A DNA stretch of 14,301 bases from NCBI GenBank assembly GCA_003663045.1, contig QMZG01000013.1, positions 1-14,301 on the forward strand. The letters are read 5' to 3'. The notes beneath the pieces were generated by a model. The model ran no database searches, had not been told where the DNA came from, and worked only from the letters and a program-made list of their open reading frames with translations. Shown piece after piece: positions 14,082-14,301 of this stretch. Within the stretch, counting starts at the first letter, position 1; each line of letters starts with the position of its first letter. The DNA is from Candidatus Altarchaeales archaeon. GTDB lineage: Archaea > Altiarchaeota > Altiarchaeia > IMC4 > QMZM01. A program made the position numbers and the translations under genes.

Positions 14082-14300
14082 TTAATGCTCTGTTATCGTC
14101 CTCGCAGCCTCTTCAGTTATCGGGACTATATCCTTCTTTGGCATTGTAGACATCTCTGCCTTCCACGCCATAGCCCACATCATGAACACTCCGAGAACCC
14201 ACCATACGAACAGCCAGACCCACTGTGCTGGAACCCCAAACCAGAATCCATTAGCAAAGATTGGTGCTCCAATGAATGTCGCTATCCACCAGAACGGTGC
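14082..14300 (-). CDS. C-terminal end of a membrane protein, possibly a sodium:solute symporter (cut by window edge)
   Basis: The open frame runs off the right edge and ends at TAA (14082-14084), leaving 72 C-terminal residues. Two tryptophan-rich membrane segments are visible, APFWWIATFIGAPIFANGFW and QWVWLFVWWVLGVFMMWAM, followed by a short hydrophilic cytoplasmic tail (KAEMSTMPKKDIVPITEEAA). That pattern is typical of the end of a polytopic transporter. Because genes for DUF294 and DnaQ-like proteins often stand beside a sodium:solute symporter in bacteria, that family is my leading guess, but no family motif is present in the fragment. A terminator follows directly, so it is not cotranscribed by default with the signalling gene. 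Confidence 0.65.
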   Translation of the reverse strand, partial: APFWWIATFIGAPIFANGFWFGVPAQWVWLFVWWVLGVFMMWAMAWKAEMSTMPKKDIVPITEEAARTITEH

Positions 14301-14301
14301 A

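Noticed and set aside
1..14301. tRNA, rRNA, CRISPR array or insertion sequence
   Set aside because: No cloverleaf with a T-arm consensus, no rRNA segment, no regularly spaced repeats and no transposase motif were found on reading both strands.

Overview
The window reads as AT-rich archaeal chromosome. The best evidence is a diphthine synthase (diphthamide on EF-2 occurs in archaea and eukaryotes), a secreted S-layer protein of the methanogen-type S_layer_N/S_layer_C family, an archaeal NcsA/TtuA-type tRNA thiolase, and TATA-like boxes about 25-28 bp ahead of several start codons with no Shine-Dalgarno, as in leaderless archaeal mRNAs. The lineage is probably euryarchaeal in the broad sense or related; the sequence does not let me go further.

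Region by region: (1) 1-2490: the end of a multi-membrane-span protein (+) converges with a minus-strand pair (winged-helix-like protein, then NcsA tRNA 2-thiolase). The pair shares a divergent promoter with an unrecognised 165-aa protein. (2) 2490-6780: a membrane-anchored winged-helix regulator, a 200-bp intergenic stretch full of nested inverted repeats, and a 934-aa acidic, cysteine-bearing S-layer protein ending in a strong hairpin terminator. (3) 6781-7811: diphthine synthase, then a 275-bp gap holding a long hairpin that could be a small RNA. (4) 7812-9777: a CBS-DUF294 putative nucleotidyltransferase overlapping tail-to-tail with an HDIG-type phosphohydrolase. (5) 9859-11802: a type II restriction-modification cassette, with an intact beta-class DNA methyltransferase and a PD-(D/E)XK endonuclease broken by a one-base frameshift at a T5 run. 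(6) 11806-14300 (minus): a DnaQ-like DEDDh exonuclease, a cNMP-CBS-DUF294 protein whose nucleotidyltransferase motif is degenerate, a terminator, and the tail of a membrane protein, perhaps a sodium:solute symporter.

How the genes may work together: NcsA and DphB modify the translation machinery. The regulator and S-layer gene form a cell-surface block. The most system-like content is the set of two DUF294 paralogues (one with an intact active-site motif, one without), an HDIG phosphohydrolase and a DnaQ-like exonuclease, interrupted by the restriction-modification cassette. DUF294 and DnaQ-like genes next to a sodium:solute symporter form a known bacterial neighbourhood, so regulated solute uptake is a reasonable but unproven guess. 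The two least explained stretches are the cloverleaf-like inverted repeats at 3575-3726 and the hairpin block at 7661-7753. No tRNA, rRNA, CRISPR array, transposase or origin was seen.
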